From: Aphrocallistes beatrix
Lineage: Eukaryota; Porifera; Hexactinellida; Sceptrulophora; Aphrocallistidae
DNA length: 64,000 bases
Reading direction: 5' to 3'
NCBI GenBank assembly: GCA_963281255.1
Contig: OY725494.1
Coordinates: 695,934-759,933, forward strand
Shown: in pieces, positions 31,830 through 42,342 of the stretch
How the letters are laid out: each line of letters begins with the position of its first letter
Position numbering within the stretch: position 1 is the stretch's first letter
The notes under the pieces: generated by a model
The model's database searches: none
What the model saw: the letters and a program-made list of their open reading frames with translations, nothing else
Told to the model about the DNA's origin: nothing
Made by a program: the position numbers and the translations under genes

Positions 31830-32640
31830 AAACTTACTATCCTAGCTCGAGCCTAACCAGACATCCTTCACGGACAACCGATGTCCAACAATGTATTTCA
31901 AATACAAAGCTCACAAAACCACCTTCAAAGTTCAATCCATAATCTCCGCGTAAAATCTACCAATTCTAAACTGATACCACAATCTTCTATCGTCGCACTC
32001 GACCCATAATAAACCATTGCCCCTCTCTCACCGCATTCACGTCGCATTTTTTCCACAGTATACTATCTCACCATCTTTAAACAACACCCTTCCATGTCGA
32101 AGAAGTCAACGAGACTGTATCGTCACTCTGCATCTGCTGATTTCCTGACATCATACATTCATATGACATCATAATGTTCTACCCATCGACATCCCACATT
32201 CTCATTCTGCAAGCCTTCAAGCACTACTACTCCATGTCACTGCTATCCCTTTTCCAGGCCCTCCTCAACATGAATTATGTAACATACAGTTATAATTTCA
32301 GACCACCATGGCTTCACCGCCATACTCTATGGGACTACCCTTAGCCATGAGTTCTTGAAGATGTGCACAGCATATCTCCTTCGTGACTATTCTCCCTCGC
32401 CCGGCGAATTTAACGTTGTTCTTTGATGACGTGGCTCAACGTACCCAGTACCTCCTGATCTACTTGCTCCCTAACAATTGAAGCATGGACCCAACAATCG
32501 CACGCAGTTTGTCTGTCATGATTCGACGACAAAATCTTTTATGACCATACTCAAAAACACCACCAACTCGCTCCACTACTTATCTCCTCCTTTCACCCCT
32601 CCAGCAAAATGTCCCTGAATTCGTACCGTGGAGCGGTTCA
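31830..32640 (-). other. C-rich (+) region with coding-like scraps
   Basis: This 800-base stretch is visibly richer in C on the + strand than its neighbours. The minus strand has short open pieces such as FCRRIMTDKLRAIVGSMLQL, KEICCAHLQELMAKGSPIEY and KMRRECGERGAMVYYGSSAT, separated by stops and frame changes. It may be a decayed gene or several small exons. I cannot name it. Confidence 0.3.
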
Positions 32641-33284
32641 ATGGTTTACGAGATATTTGACAAATTACCAGATGTGACCAATAAGACATATTGTCTAATA
32701 ACTCGTATACTATTTAATTTACGTAGACATAAATTATATTATCGCTTAATAAGAAGTATATTCTATTGGTTATCAAATGGAATTCAATATGAATGTTTCG
32801 CTCTTGCGGTTTTCAAGATATGACCCTTATTGACTAGAATACGTTTTCATAGCAAAACTGGAATGTAGCAACATTCCGTGAAAAAAATCCAATTTTTCGA
32901 ATTAACTCATTGACAGTCAGTTCTATGCGAAAAATTTTATAATAGGAACGCTTAGAAGTGCCCTTGAATAACCACTGAATAACCTATTGTGCAATCATAT
33001 TATGACTAATCTAAATTCTAACAATGGATATTGGTACTTTGACCTCATATTTATATATGCTGGTAATACATTCCTAAGCTCCATTATGCTTTGTTAATGA
33101 TTTAAGGCAGCTCATGTATTAGCTCAACCATCTTCTACCGCATCCCTAGTCCAAAATCCGCAAGTTACTGTGAGGCCTTATATGTAGTAGGCTATGCTCC
33201 AGCTTATTATTGGGAGAAAAATAGATTAACGTTCAACGGGTAGTTATCAGTTGCCATAACTTGAACGTTCAATGTTCAATATCA

Positions 33285-33538
33285 TTAATGCAAAATTTTA
33301 TGATTAGAAATATTTTTTTCAGCAGAGATAGATGTGTTTGGTATCAAACGAGTAATACAGGACCACTTATGTAGACTAGATACCATAACTGCCAATGCTG
33401 TTCTCGCTGGAGCTTGAGGGTCAAAGTTTGGGCCTTTATATCCGTTGGTAGAGACCGCGAGTTGTCTATGCTCTACAAGTTGTCCAATACCAGACCCAGA
33501 GCCACCTAGCACCGTGAAGAAATCGATGTCACTTTGGA
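33285..33538 (-). other. Possible terminal exon, unknown gene
   Basis: The minus strand has TGTTTCAG before 33538, then an 83-codon open frame: FFTVLGGSGSGIGQLVEHRQ, NGYKGPNFDPQAPARTALAV, SSLHKWSCITRLIPN, stop at 33285. Its composition is protein-like. It lies in the segment unique to duplication unit 2. I do not recognise it. Confidence 0.35.
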
Positions 33539-33704
33539 CTGAAACATGAAGTACTGCATTATACTTGTAACATAGATATTGTCTCGGTGGATATTCCTGA
33601 CTGTCCCTTTTTGTCCTAATTTTTTACCACCCTGTATATTATTATCATTAATCAGAGTTACAAAAATAATACAACATTATAAGGTCTAACAACTTCTTGC
33701 CTTT

Positions 33705-34835
33705 TCAATCTTTGGTGATGAGTAATGGATCGGTAAGGCTGGGAGTATACCTCGTGCGAACTCTTCCAAAACGATATTTCAATTTCTTCATGAGCAAACC
33801 ACCGAAAAATGCGATTGTCGCTAATAAATATTGTAAACTAATGACTAGATATGCAAAAAGTGCCAGAACTACTACGATTCCAGTAATGATCTGACAGCAG
33901 ATATCTAAAGCATTTATCTGTGTTTCTGTAGTCAGCAGAGGTTCATATTCAAAATCTCCATAGACTTGCTTGATGAGATTCGGACAGTATACAACAGTGG
34001 CGAATAAGAAAAAGTAATGATCGAGAAATTCTGTCAAAACTATGCACCCAATCCCAATTCCTATCAAAGTCGTAATAATACCAAAATGATAGCTGGTCTT
34101 AACTGCTCTCCTCACTGTCTGACTGCTCATACCTCGAACCTTTAACTCCACAGATTTCCACTTCAATGTTTTGTATAATGACCTAACTTGTTTGATCCAA
34201 ATGCAGAAATATACCAACAGTATGATTGGGTAGATTAGTCTTCCAAAGATATATAATTGGCGGACGGATCCTGTGATGAATAGTAGAACTCCAATCACGC
34301 ATGAAACCGAGATATTAATCATTATAGCTTTTAGAGGCTGTACATTGATATCATGATAGGTAGCGTCAAGATATTTTACGAGACCTGTCACAAGAGCTAT
34401 TGACAGTAATAATCCAACTTTTCCAACAGTTATGAAGACTCCTGCGATTGGTTTACTATTTATCACATTGAAATCACTGCTGTATAGAGCACTTCCCATA
34501 GTGCAATTGTTGGCTGTAAGATTATTTGACTTTGAATGAGCCAACTCGAAACCAAATTGATCAATTAATATTGTACTCATCTCAATGATATTTATTATCA
34601 CTAAAAACAAGTACTTGACGATCTCAACTTTATAATGCAGTGCAAGTTCTGAATAGTTTCCGAACATGTCAGCGTCCGTCTTTTCCACGGCCTTACGATA
34701 CAAACGGACGAAGTAGATAATTCTCTTCACGAAGTAGACATTCCAGAGTGTAGACAGCCCGACAAACACGAATAAGTAGATAAACAAAAGGTAATCGAGA
34801 TCAGTGCAAATGTTTTCTAAAAATGGGTACAACAT
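33705..34835 (-). CDS. 7TM-family membrane protein (376 aa), copy 2
   Basis: Intact and the same length as the 25906 gene; the two agree at most residues, without indels. Differences are scattered: copy 1 YRQAVKTANTDM versus copy 2 YRKAVEKTDADM near residue 47, and GALEYEP versus GDFEYEP near 295. The conserved frame and many silent differences suggest both are under coding constraint. Membrane spans, NNCT loop and basic loop are kept. The second copy diverges mostly in loops, which fits a family under birth-and-death evolution. Function unknown. Confidence 0.85.
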   Translation of the reverse strand: MLYPFLENICTDLDYLLFIYLFVFVGLSTLWNVYFVKRIIYFVRLYRKAVEKTDADMFGNYSELALHYKVEIVKYLFLVIINIIEMSTILIDQFGFELAHSKSNNLTANNCTMGSALYSSDFNVINSKPIAGVFITVGKVGLLLSIALVTGLVKYLDATYHDINVQPLKAIMINISVSCVIGVLLFITGSVRQLYIFGRLIYPIILLVYFCIWIKQVRSLYKTLKWKSVELKVRGMSSQTVRRAVKTSYHFGIITTLIGIGIGCIVLTEFLDHYFFLFATVVYCPNLIKQVYGDFEYEPLLTTETQINALDICCQIITGIVVVLALFAYLVISLQYLLATIAFFGGLLMKKLKYRFGRVRTRYTPSLTDPLLITKD

Positions 34836-35500
34836 ATCGATTAAGTTGAGAGATTTGATTGAATACTAACTGCTGATTTATTATATAATTATGAATCTTT
34901 TATAGTTTTCGTTGATACAAACATAATTTTAGAATTCTTTTTTAATGGATATTATGTATATTTACTTTCTTATCTTTACATATCATATGAGTAATTAAGA
35001 TCTTAGTGCCTGGCGTATCATATGAATTAAATGATATTTCATAGGATGCGTGGATAAGTGGAAAATTCGAATCCAGATAATTACTAGTTACATCATATTA
35101 ATACTGATTTTCACCTATCCGGATTATCGCATTTTCGAGTTCTGTGAATTTTGGATTATTTAGGGGGAATTCTACCACTTTTCTTTATGTAATCAACACT
35201 TAGGATTTATTTATTAGCTAATATCCGTTAAATGAGTGGAATTGAGAACTTTTAGCGAATAAGATAATATTCATAAAGATTAAATAAAAGGAACTTGATT
35301 ACGATTTTATTTGAATAGGAAAGTTCATTGAAAGTGGATAAATTAAAGTTATTTGATTTCATAAGCATATAATTTGGTAGTACTGAACTATTAAATCATA
35401 AAATATAGAATTTGATACCATAAGCACATTTTACAAGTAGATCATAATATCAGAACCATCTTTACAGGGTGATTAAAGCGTATTAGGATTTCTCAAACTG

Positions 35501-35769
35501 ATTTTTCGAATTGAAGTATGTAGTTCTAGTTAAGTGTAGTGTTATGCTCAAATTGGTCAGAATTACACTTGGCCCGATTTAATTTTTGCTAGTCAGGGTT
35601 CGCCCTGGATTTTTGAAGGCGTATTGGCAATAGCGTAGCCAGGTTTTCTGACCAGGGGGTACAGCATCCAGCTTGGGATTTGGGGGAGGGGAAATACCCC
35701 TGGAAGCTGACAACATTTCTTTTATAATATGCACAGATTCATCGAAGTTGGTATATACTTCTCAGGACA
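35501..35769. other. Spacer with hAT-like fragment
   Basis: CAATAGCGTAGCCAGGTTTT near 35630 is a worn MITE end. No gene. Confidence 0.35.
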
Positions 35770-36355
35770 ATGACAAAATAAATTTAAAATTTCTCATATA
35801 ATTTCGTATATTAAATCCTGATGGGGCGTGCACGTGCACGCCCCATCAGGATTTAAAATACGAAATTTTGTGAGTAAGACAGACGTATTTAGAGATTTTA
35901 TCTTCGATATAATATCGGAGATAACATCTCTAAATACGTCTGTCTTACTGTTATAATCGATATCGTACGAAAAATCACCAAATTTGTCAATTTTTAAAAT
36001 TTTGATGCGTAATGATGACGTCATAACAGAGTGATGAGTCATCATATTTGGATGAGAGTTGTATCATATGTGAGGTATGTTAGTATACAGATTCTATTAA
36101 AATTTCAGCCTTCTATCTCCTATAATGGCTGAGTTATGCTCGAATAACTGTATTGCTTAACTTTTAAAAATTGTGACAATGACGTCATAATTCCATGATG
36201 AGTCTACATTCTGCTCTGAGCTCAGAATTTACTGGAGCCATAGCCAAAAGACTCTCACATGCCAAAAATCAGCTTTCTGCGCCTGGCAGTTTCTTCAATC
36301 AATTCGTAACAGAGAGATATATACAAACATTAATCGAGTTTTAATAGTAAAGATA
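35770..36355 (-). repeat. Rep-A with an inverted 3' join
   Basis: Minus-strand Rep-A from ATCTTTACTATTAAAACTCG to GTATTTAGAGATGTTATCTC. There it meets an inverted copy of its own sequence (AGACAGACGTATTTAGAG on both sides of about 35905), followed by the palindrome at 35813. Confidence 0.75.
35813..35854. repeat. Perfect 42-bp palindrome
   Basis: AAATCCTGATGGGGCGTGCAC followed directly by its exact complement, no loop. The centre is GTGCACGTGCAC. Flanking bases pair imperfectly for about 25 more positions. Confidence 0.93.
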
Positions 36356-37005
36356 TGTCATTGGCATTTGTGATATTATACACATTAAATATATTCACAA
36401 GGAATTTTTCCGAAGGTGCATTGTAAAAAAGATCCCTTGCTTGTTGCTACTCATGTGATGATTTTTAACGGAGCTTTTACGGTTTTTATGTAGCAAAGAA
36501 GAAGTTCTTAGAAGTTAGAAGTTCTTTGCCCATAAAATGCTTTTATGAATTTCCAAAATCGACCAATTTTACTGACTTTTAACCTTAAAAGGGGAGAAGA
36601 GCTGCAATAACCTAGTTATCTAGTATGGTGATATTCTCAACTTTCTGGTTAACCATATATTTCAGATCTTCAAATTTCGAATCTTTTTGTAATCAACTAA
36701 ACTTTTTCCAAATGACCTTTATAATATGTCAACTAATATCAAAAAATCATCTACAATATTGAGAGAGGTACTTAGTGCAACACATATTTTACATACGATT
36801 GAGGCGATCGAATTTGGTAAGAAAACTTCCTATATGAAATAGACTACTGCCAGGTTACGTTATTACAAGTGAGAGCCTTTCATATGTCAACTATATGGGA
36901 AATATAATATATATGATCCCAGGAGTGATTATAAGTATAGGATGAAGGATATATCATTAAAGCAATTTAATTTAATTGAAAAGAATAGAAAATGAAATAA
37001 AAACC
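36356..37005. other. Spacer
   Basis: No gene recognised; AAGAAGTTCTTAGAAGTTAG near 36489 is a short direct repeat. Confidence 0.35.
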
Positions 37006-37890
37006 TTACTGAAAAGAAAATATTTGTAGTCTATAGTTTGTATTCCAAGACACAACAACTAATTTCAAATTGTTTGTTTGAACAATTCCACCAAGATAGC
37101 CAAACTTCCCCACTTCTTGGCCTTGTCCTCCCAGCGTATGAAGGAGTGTTCCAACTTTTGAAAATATTCTTACTTTTAGTAAATCAGAGACAAATAAATT
37201 ATTATTAGTGTCCAGACAGAGAAAGGTAGGATTCGTAACCTGCAGGCCGATTCCATGTGTGATTAGAGACCGTATTTTCTCTCCAGTATAGGTAAACACG
37301 TGGACACAAGGATTGTCCCGATCGCTAAGAACGTATACTTCATTTGGTGTCAGTTTAATGTCACATGGTTTTGACATAGAATGATGCGAGATGCTTCGCT
37401 GGTATTGAAGGGAGCTATCCGTGATTTGGATCCGATCCTTGCAGTGATCAGTGAAGAATAAATCTCCAATTGAAGAGACGGTCATTTGCATTGGGTCTTT
37501 GAATTGTTCGATATCAGATTCTTTCCCACCTAGTCTAGCGATGAGATGAATATCTGCTGCCACTCTGAAATGAAAAACAAAGTGTTCTTTTGCATTCGTG
37601 ACATAGATACTTTCTCGATAGATCGCTATTCCAGATGGATGTCGCATGTCTTCGTGTCTGAACGTGTTCAGAAACTCACCTGTCTCTGAAAAAATTGAAA
37701 CGCGTGAGGAATCGTCTCTATCTTCTACAACATAAATTCGGTTAGTGGTAGAATCTATAGCTACTCCTACAGGTCTCCATAATTCTCCAAGTCTGTTTCC
37801 TCGCCTTACTACTGCTATTAAGTGTTCGTAGCAGCAATCTTCATGTGAATGTACTTGGTTCGCATATTCTGGTACTATTCGTTCTGCCAT
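37006..37890 (-). CDS. NHL-repeat propeller protein without coiled coil (294 aa)
   Basis: A complete single-exon gene from the ATG at 37890. Almost the whole protein is one NHL propeller: LWRPVGVAIDSTTNRIYVVE, MRHPSGIAIYRESIYVTNA, MTVSSIGDLFFTDHCKDR, MSKPCDIKLTPNEVYVLSD, FLCLDTNNNLFVSDLLK and a last blade ending YRLQIFSFQ. The C-terminus (LQIF) and the DxxPCVH motif in blade 4-5 tie it to the 8348/14579 family, but it is strongly diverged and starts about 30 residues before the first blade, with no room for the coiled coil. Probably cytosolic. It may complement coiled-coil-only members such as 28939. Confidence 0.9.
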   Translation of the reverse strand: MAERIVPEYANQVHSHEDCCYEHLIAVVRRGNRLGELWRPVGVAIDSTTNRIYVVEDRDDSSRVSIFSETGEFLNTFRHEDMRHPSGIAIYRESIYVTNAKEHFVFHFRVAADIHLIARLGGKESDIEQFKDPMQMTVSSIGDLFFTDHCKDRIQITDSSLQYQRSISHHSMSKPCDIKLTPNEVYVLSDRDNPCVHVFTYTGEKIRSLITHGIGLQVTNPTFLCLDTNNNLFVSDLLKVRIFSKVGTLLHTLGGQGQEVGKFGYLGGIVQTNNLKLVVVSWNTNYRLQIFSFQ

Positions 37891-38050
37891 TTCTATATTA
37901 GAAGATTAATGAGTTAAATATTTTTTACAAATAATCGAACTTATCTGTTATCCAACTTTCTAACAGAGACAAATTCATTTCTTTGTAAAAAATATTTAGC
38001 TAATCAAGAGATGTGTTTCGCATCTTTTTATAGGAAGTTCAGATGGAAAA

Positions 38051-38353
38051 CGGACATTTCTTCCCAATACAGTTCATTCCCTGAACATTCGATCCTGGAC
38101 AACGGGTGGCGGAACTTTCGTCCTGAATTTTCGTCTTTGTTTCACGGGAATTTTGTCTCATTAGAGATTAAGTAAACAGGCACTCATATGTAAGGAGTGG
38201 AGGTTGAGGCTTTTGGAGTGGACTATGTTTGAAGAAAAGATTGAAAATGAGGGCTTTTGATTGAGAAATATGTAGTAGCGAAAGGGGTATTTCAGGAGAC
38301 GAAAGTTCCGCTACCCGTTGTCCAGTAACGAATGTTCAGATGACGAAATGTCC
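38051..38353. mobile_element. Inverted-repeat MITE (303 bp)
   Basis: CGGACATTTC ends; GAACATTCG, GGACAACGGGT and GGAACTTTCGTC blocks in the left arm are mirrored in the right. The left arm carries about 15 extra bases. Confidence 0.75.
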
Positions 38354-38815
38354 GTCATTCAGTTCAGATATTGTGAATGGGTGGAATATGATAGTGTCAC
38401 GAGGACTATCACGTAAACTCAAGGGAAATAGTGAGCTTGATAGATAATATAGAAATACAAGTTAAGTAAGAGAAATGGGGTTGGAAACCTACACAATCGT
38501 CTATCTAAATAGGTTACAATCCGTATGAAAGACTACGCCTATTGTCTCTACTAAGTCTGTTGCAACCACCCAATAGGTAACTAACGTATTCGTTACAATA
38601 GTAACGCAGCTAGGCCATCTCATCTTGTGAACAAGTATAGAAAATTATATTTGAAAAGAACTGCAATTTCAAATACTATGGGATTTATTGATACTATAAA
38701 AGTATATTATTGGAATTCGCTAATCATGACTTCATTCAAAAAAATGGGCTTTCTAGATATAAAATCTACATTATAAAATGCTATATAGTGATCATTAAGA
38801 TCTCGTTTGATGAGT
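38354..38815. other. Spacer
   Basis: No gene recognised. Confidence 0.35.
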
Positions 38816-39315
38816 TTATTTTGAATTAGTGATAACTATTTTGAGTATCTATTTTGATGTCAACTTAATTCACAAAATGCAAGTATATTTATATTATTTT
38901 TTCAGACCCACTAATAGTAAGGAATCACGTACATGTATTGATTGTGTCGCATTTTGCAAATAATTACTTAATTAATTAAATATTCTTAGAATTATTTGAT
39001 TAAATCAACCATTAATATATACTACTATGTTCAATTAGGTCAAGTCGCAATTTTCACTTTAACTAATCAACATTTTTTCTTCAAAATCGAAATGTTTAAT
39101 AAGTCTTGAAATAAATGATAATTAGTAGGTATATTTCAGTGATTTGATTTACTGAACACTTAGGAATATATGCAATCTTAGGTATAATCGTAGCGCAATG
39201 TATAAATAATAGTGATTAATGTAAAAACTATTTTGAATTAGTAATAACTATTTTGAGTATCTATTTTCATGTCAGCTTAATTCACAAAATGTAAGTGTTT
39301 TATATTATTTTAAAG
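38816..39315. repeat. Duplicated 5' region (orphan) within an 85-bp direct repeat
   Basis: TTTTGAATTAGTGATAACTA and about 65 following bases at 38819 recur at 39231. Between them lies the copy of the 28554-28860 upstream block. No coding frame follows. Confidence 0.75.
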
Positions 39316-39410
39316 GAGGGAAAATGGAAATGGTTGAGAATTACACATCTAAATTCATTGTTGGCTGAAAGTCTATGTCCGTCACGCATATATGCCTTAG
39401 GAAAACAATA

Positions 39411-39573
39411 CAGGTGACTCTGCTTAATCGGGAGATGCTTCGGGACAAGAATTGTCCCGATTAAGCGGAGTCCCATTTAACGATGAAATTTAGCATTAAC
39501 CACAATGTAGGGAATCATTCCGTTCCTTGAGACTTGTCCCAATTAAGTGGTGGTCCCGATTAAACGGTGTCCC
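39411..39573. mobile_element. Tigger/pogo-like element, right end lost
   Basis: Starts CAGGTGACTCTGCTTAATCG after TA, with internal CCCGATTAAGCGGAGTCCC and GTCCCGATTAAACGGTGTCC. The closing TIR is not visible. Confidence 0.6.
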
Positions 39574-39603
39574 GATTAATTAAAAGCATTATTTCTAAAT
39601 TAT

Positions 39604-40582
39604 ACCAAACGGAAAATATTTGAACACTTCATTATTTCACATACAAATTGTACTAAATGGGTCTATTCATGAAGACGAATCGTTCTAAACGGTATGGGAT
39701 ACAGCTAATCGATTCCAGATACGAATAATATACATTCAAATTAGTAACAGATGATTTTTCTAATTATTCATTAATTCCTAACTTTTGTAATTATCAATCA
39801 GTGTCACTTTATACCACATACGCCCATTTTAATCACTATACATGATGGCAATGAATTACTAATGGTTGCTCAGGCTGATAAGATTTTTCATTGAGTTGAG
39901 TAATTTATTAGATACCGTATGTTCAACTTTGACTACCGTCACTCCCTAAATAAGCGCCCGGGAGCTTATTTTTTCGTGCTCAAAAATTTGCCGCATCAGT
40001 TGAAAAACAGTCGCATTTAGAAGAGATAAACGATTTCTAATATCAATACTATATATACTAAGAGTATCCATAAATGCAACTATCCATAACAAATGATTTA
40101 CCTACCTTAAAATGTTCGCATCTTATCCAGGGCCGTAGCAAGCTCATGAAAAGTGGTACGGCCATTCTTGGTGGATCAGACCGATCGTAGCGAGAAACCA
40201 TATGGGGTCTTGCGGGATTGCCCGCCACAAATATTTTGAACCTTATAGGCTCAAATATCGATATCAGCAGTTCTTATCAAGCACAATAGTTCATTTTTGT
40301 AAATATTAGTGACAAATGTTTAGGTTCACTTATTGAATACAAAATCATTAAGATGTAAGGGCCGTAAAAGTACCAGCCGTACCGGTTGCTACGGCCTTGA
40401 TCTTATCTAACCCCCCGGCCCTTATTCAGGGAAAGATGGTAATTCAAAAGTATAGACTTCGAATCTGGAATCCGACTTTTAGTATCTCTTCGAATTTGAA
40501 CGTATTGCCATTCATGAAAATATCGAATTTTGTACGATTTGTATGGAAAGACTAATGTGTTTAAATTATATTGTCTGGTTGG
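39604..40582. mobile_element. Mariner-like MITE, worn, with nested hAT
   Basis: Left end ACCAAACGGAAAATATTTGA, right end ATATTGTCTGGTTGGTG, matching 51546-52298 (e.g. CACATACGCCCATTTTAATC and GATGGCAATGAATTACTAAT). It is split by the 40138-40399 element and other insertion. Confidence 0.65.
40138..40399. mobile_element. hAT MITE (262 bp)
   Basis: Ends CAGGGCCGTAGCAAGC and GGTTGCTACGGCCTTG. Perfect 8-bp duplication ATCTTATC at 40130-40137 and 40400-40407. Confidence 0.92.
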
Positions 40583-40598
40583 TGCATTTATGTATATA

Positions 40599-40664
40599 CT
40601 CGACTCGGCTTAATCGGGGCACATCGAGACTTGGAATTTTGTTCAGATTAAGCGGAGTCGACTC
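40599..40664. mobile_element. Miniature Tigger-like element (66 bp)
   Basis: Ends CTCGACTCGGCTTAATCGGG and AAGCGGAGTCGACTC, TA outside. It is little more than two TIRs. A similar one lies at 42993-43057. Confidence 0.65.
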
Positions 40665-40700
40665 TACAAACAAATACATAGACGCAACTAGGCATTAGCA

Positions 40701-41060
40701 AATAATACCAGATCATGCACCAGTAGTACCTAAATCATGCACCAGTAGTATCCAGATCATGCTCCAGTAGTACCTATATCATGCTCCAGTAGTACCTAAA
40801 TCATGCTCCAGTAGTATCCAGATCATGATCCAGTAGTACCTAGATCATGCTCCAGAGTATCCAGATCATGATCCAGTAGTACCTAGATCATGCTCCAGAG
40901 TATCCAGATCATGATCCAGTAGTACCTAGATCATGCTCCAGTAGTACCTAGAATCCTAGATCATGATCCAATAGTATCTAGATCATGATCCAATAGTATC
41001 TAGATCATGTTCCAATAGTACCCAGATCATGTTCCAGTGTGGTACCTAGACCATGATCTG
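40701..41060. repeat. Tandem array, about 22-bp unit, about 16 copies
   Basis: Unit TAGTACCTAGATCATGCTCC plus AG, with variants TATCCAGATCATGATCC. Related single units recur at about 41840 and 42113-42240, with a minus-oriented one near 42130. Confidence 0.85.
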
Positions 41061-41210
41061 ACTTGTTGATCTGATAATCTGCCTCCCTTTATCCCGGTTA
41101 TTCTCTTCATAATTTAGTTGTATCTCAGATCACAGAACCCCTTCTCTTTGATTGTTTTTGGTTAATTAATACCACGAGTTACTAAGGAAAATGTTCAAAA
41201 GGCTCTTGAC

Positions 41211-41502
41211 TCATTCACAAAGACCACAGGAGAGTCCATCGGTGTTACTTTCACATGGAAAGGTAAATTGAATATAATATGAGCCTAAACATTCGAGAAT
41301 TTTGCCGAGAAACATCAAAAGGAAATAATTTTTAATGAATAAACTTACGGATAGATTGCGAGTCGATGCGATTAGAAATTGGTTGATAGTCTTCAATTTG
41401 AAGTTGAGAGAGAGTTATCTCTTCTGTGCGTCTTCTTTTAGTTGATACAGGTGTGAATTCAGTCAGATAAATCTCTTTATCTGATTGCTCGTAGGCAGAC
41501 AT
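41211..41502 (-). CDS. Candidate two-exon small protein (75 aa)
   Basis: The ATG at 41502 opens a frame (MSAYEQSDKEIYLTEFTPVS, KRRRTEEITLSQLQIEDYQP) that ends at a consensus donor GTAAGT after 41349. A TTTAG acceptor after a 64-base intron gives exon 2 at 41284-41211 (SYYIQFTFPCESNTDGLSCG, LCE, stop), in frame; the joined coding length is 228 bases. Intron size is ordinary for compact invertebrate genes. No family recognised. The KRRR motif could be a nuclear signal. Confidence is limited: an alternative acceptor GAAAG would give another 3' end. Confidence 0.35.
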
Positions 41503-41886
41503 CGTGGACGTGGTTATATTAAATTATTAATAGAATGATTTGTTAGAAATTTACACACTATTTAACACTTATGTGTGACTAAAACAGTTTGACGACGAAA
41601 TAAACCACTGGAGAAATGGTATGTATGCATTCTGGCTTCCTTTATATAAGTAACATTGCTACACATCATAGATAAACTTATACGTAGGTATCTGGTATGT
41701 ACACTGAATATAATATCTTATTGTTTCTGCAGAATACCATTTCACCACAGAGATTATTGTATAGAACAATCTCAATATTAGCCTAATCTTGCTGGCATTC
41801 ATCTGTTAATTATGTAAAAGTATGTGTTGAAATATTATACAGATCATGAATCACATACTACTGGATAATGATCTTGGCCTCTAGAT

Positions 41887-42112
41887 CAATGGTCCTGAAC
41901 CTTTTCAGTCAGTGGTACCCCTTGGTGTCAACATGAGGTTTCACATACCCTTCTCAATGTTGTGTTGAACTTGATAATAATGCTACAGTTATCCTAAAAA
42001 AACACACACAATAACTAATAAATTTATTAAGGTTCTAGTAAACATTTTTGACAAGTTTGAATTCACCTCAGGTACCCTTGGGGGTACGCGTACTCCAGGT
42101 TCAGAACCGCTG
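41887..42112. mobile_element. hAT MITE (226 bp)
   Basis: Ends CAATGGTCCTGAACC and GGTTCAGAACCGCTG. Perfect 8-bp duplication CTCTAGAT at 41879-41886 and 42113-42120. The TIRs are of the Charlie-like type. Confidence 0.92.
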
Positions 42113-42342
42113 CTCTAGATCATGAAATTAGATCATGATCTGGATACTCTTTGTTACCTCGAGATCCATATAACAAATATTACTCAGATCATGATCCAGT
42201 AGTAGCTAGATTATGATCTAGTTTTATGATCTAGAGTGCCTAGACTGAAGCGATGCACCTTACTGAACTCGCAAACTATCAAGTAAAGATTGCTCTGAAA
42301 AGGAGAACACTACACATATCTCTATTTCGTTAGTTTGTGTTT

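Larger units (their letters stand above)
32640..35500. repeat. Segmental duplication unit 2 (7TM locus)
   Basis: The counterpart of 25240-27620. It has only the right arm of the foldback (32780-33193) and an extra segment of about 450 bases (33194-33640) not present in unit 1. Confidence 0.8.

Noticed and set aside
40701-41060. Regular 22-bp repeats that could recall a CRISPR array
   Set aside because: Units are contiguous with no unique spacers, in an animal genome; ordinary tandem repeat.
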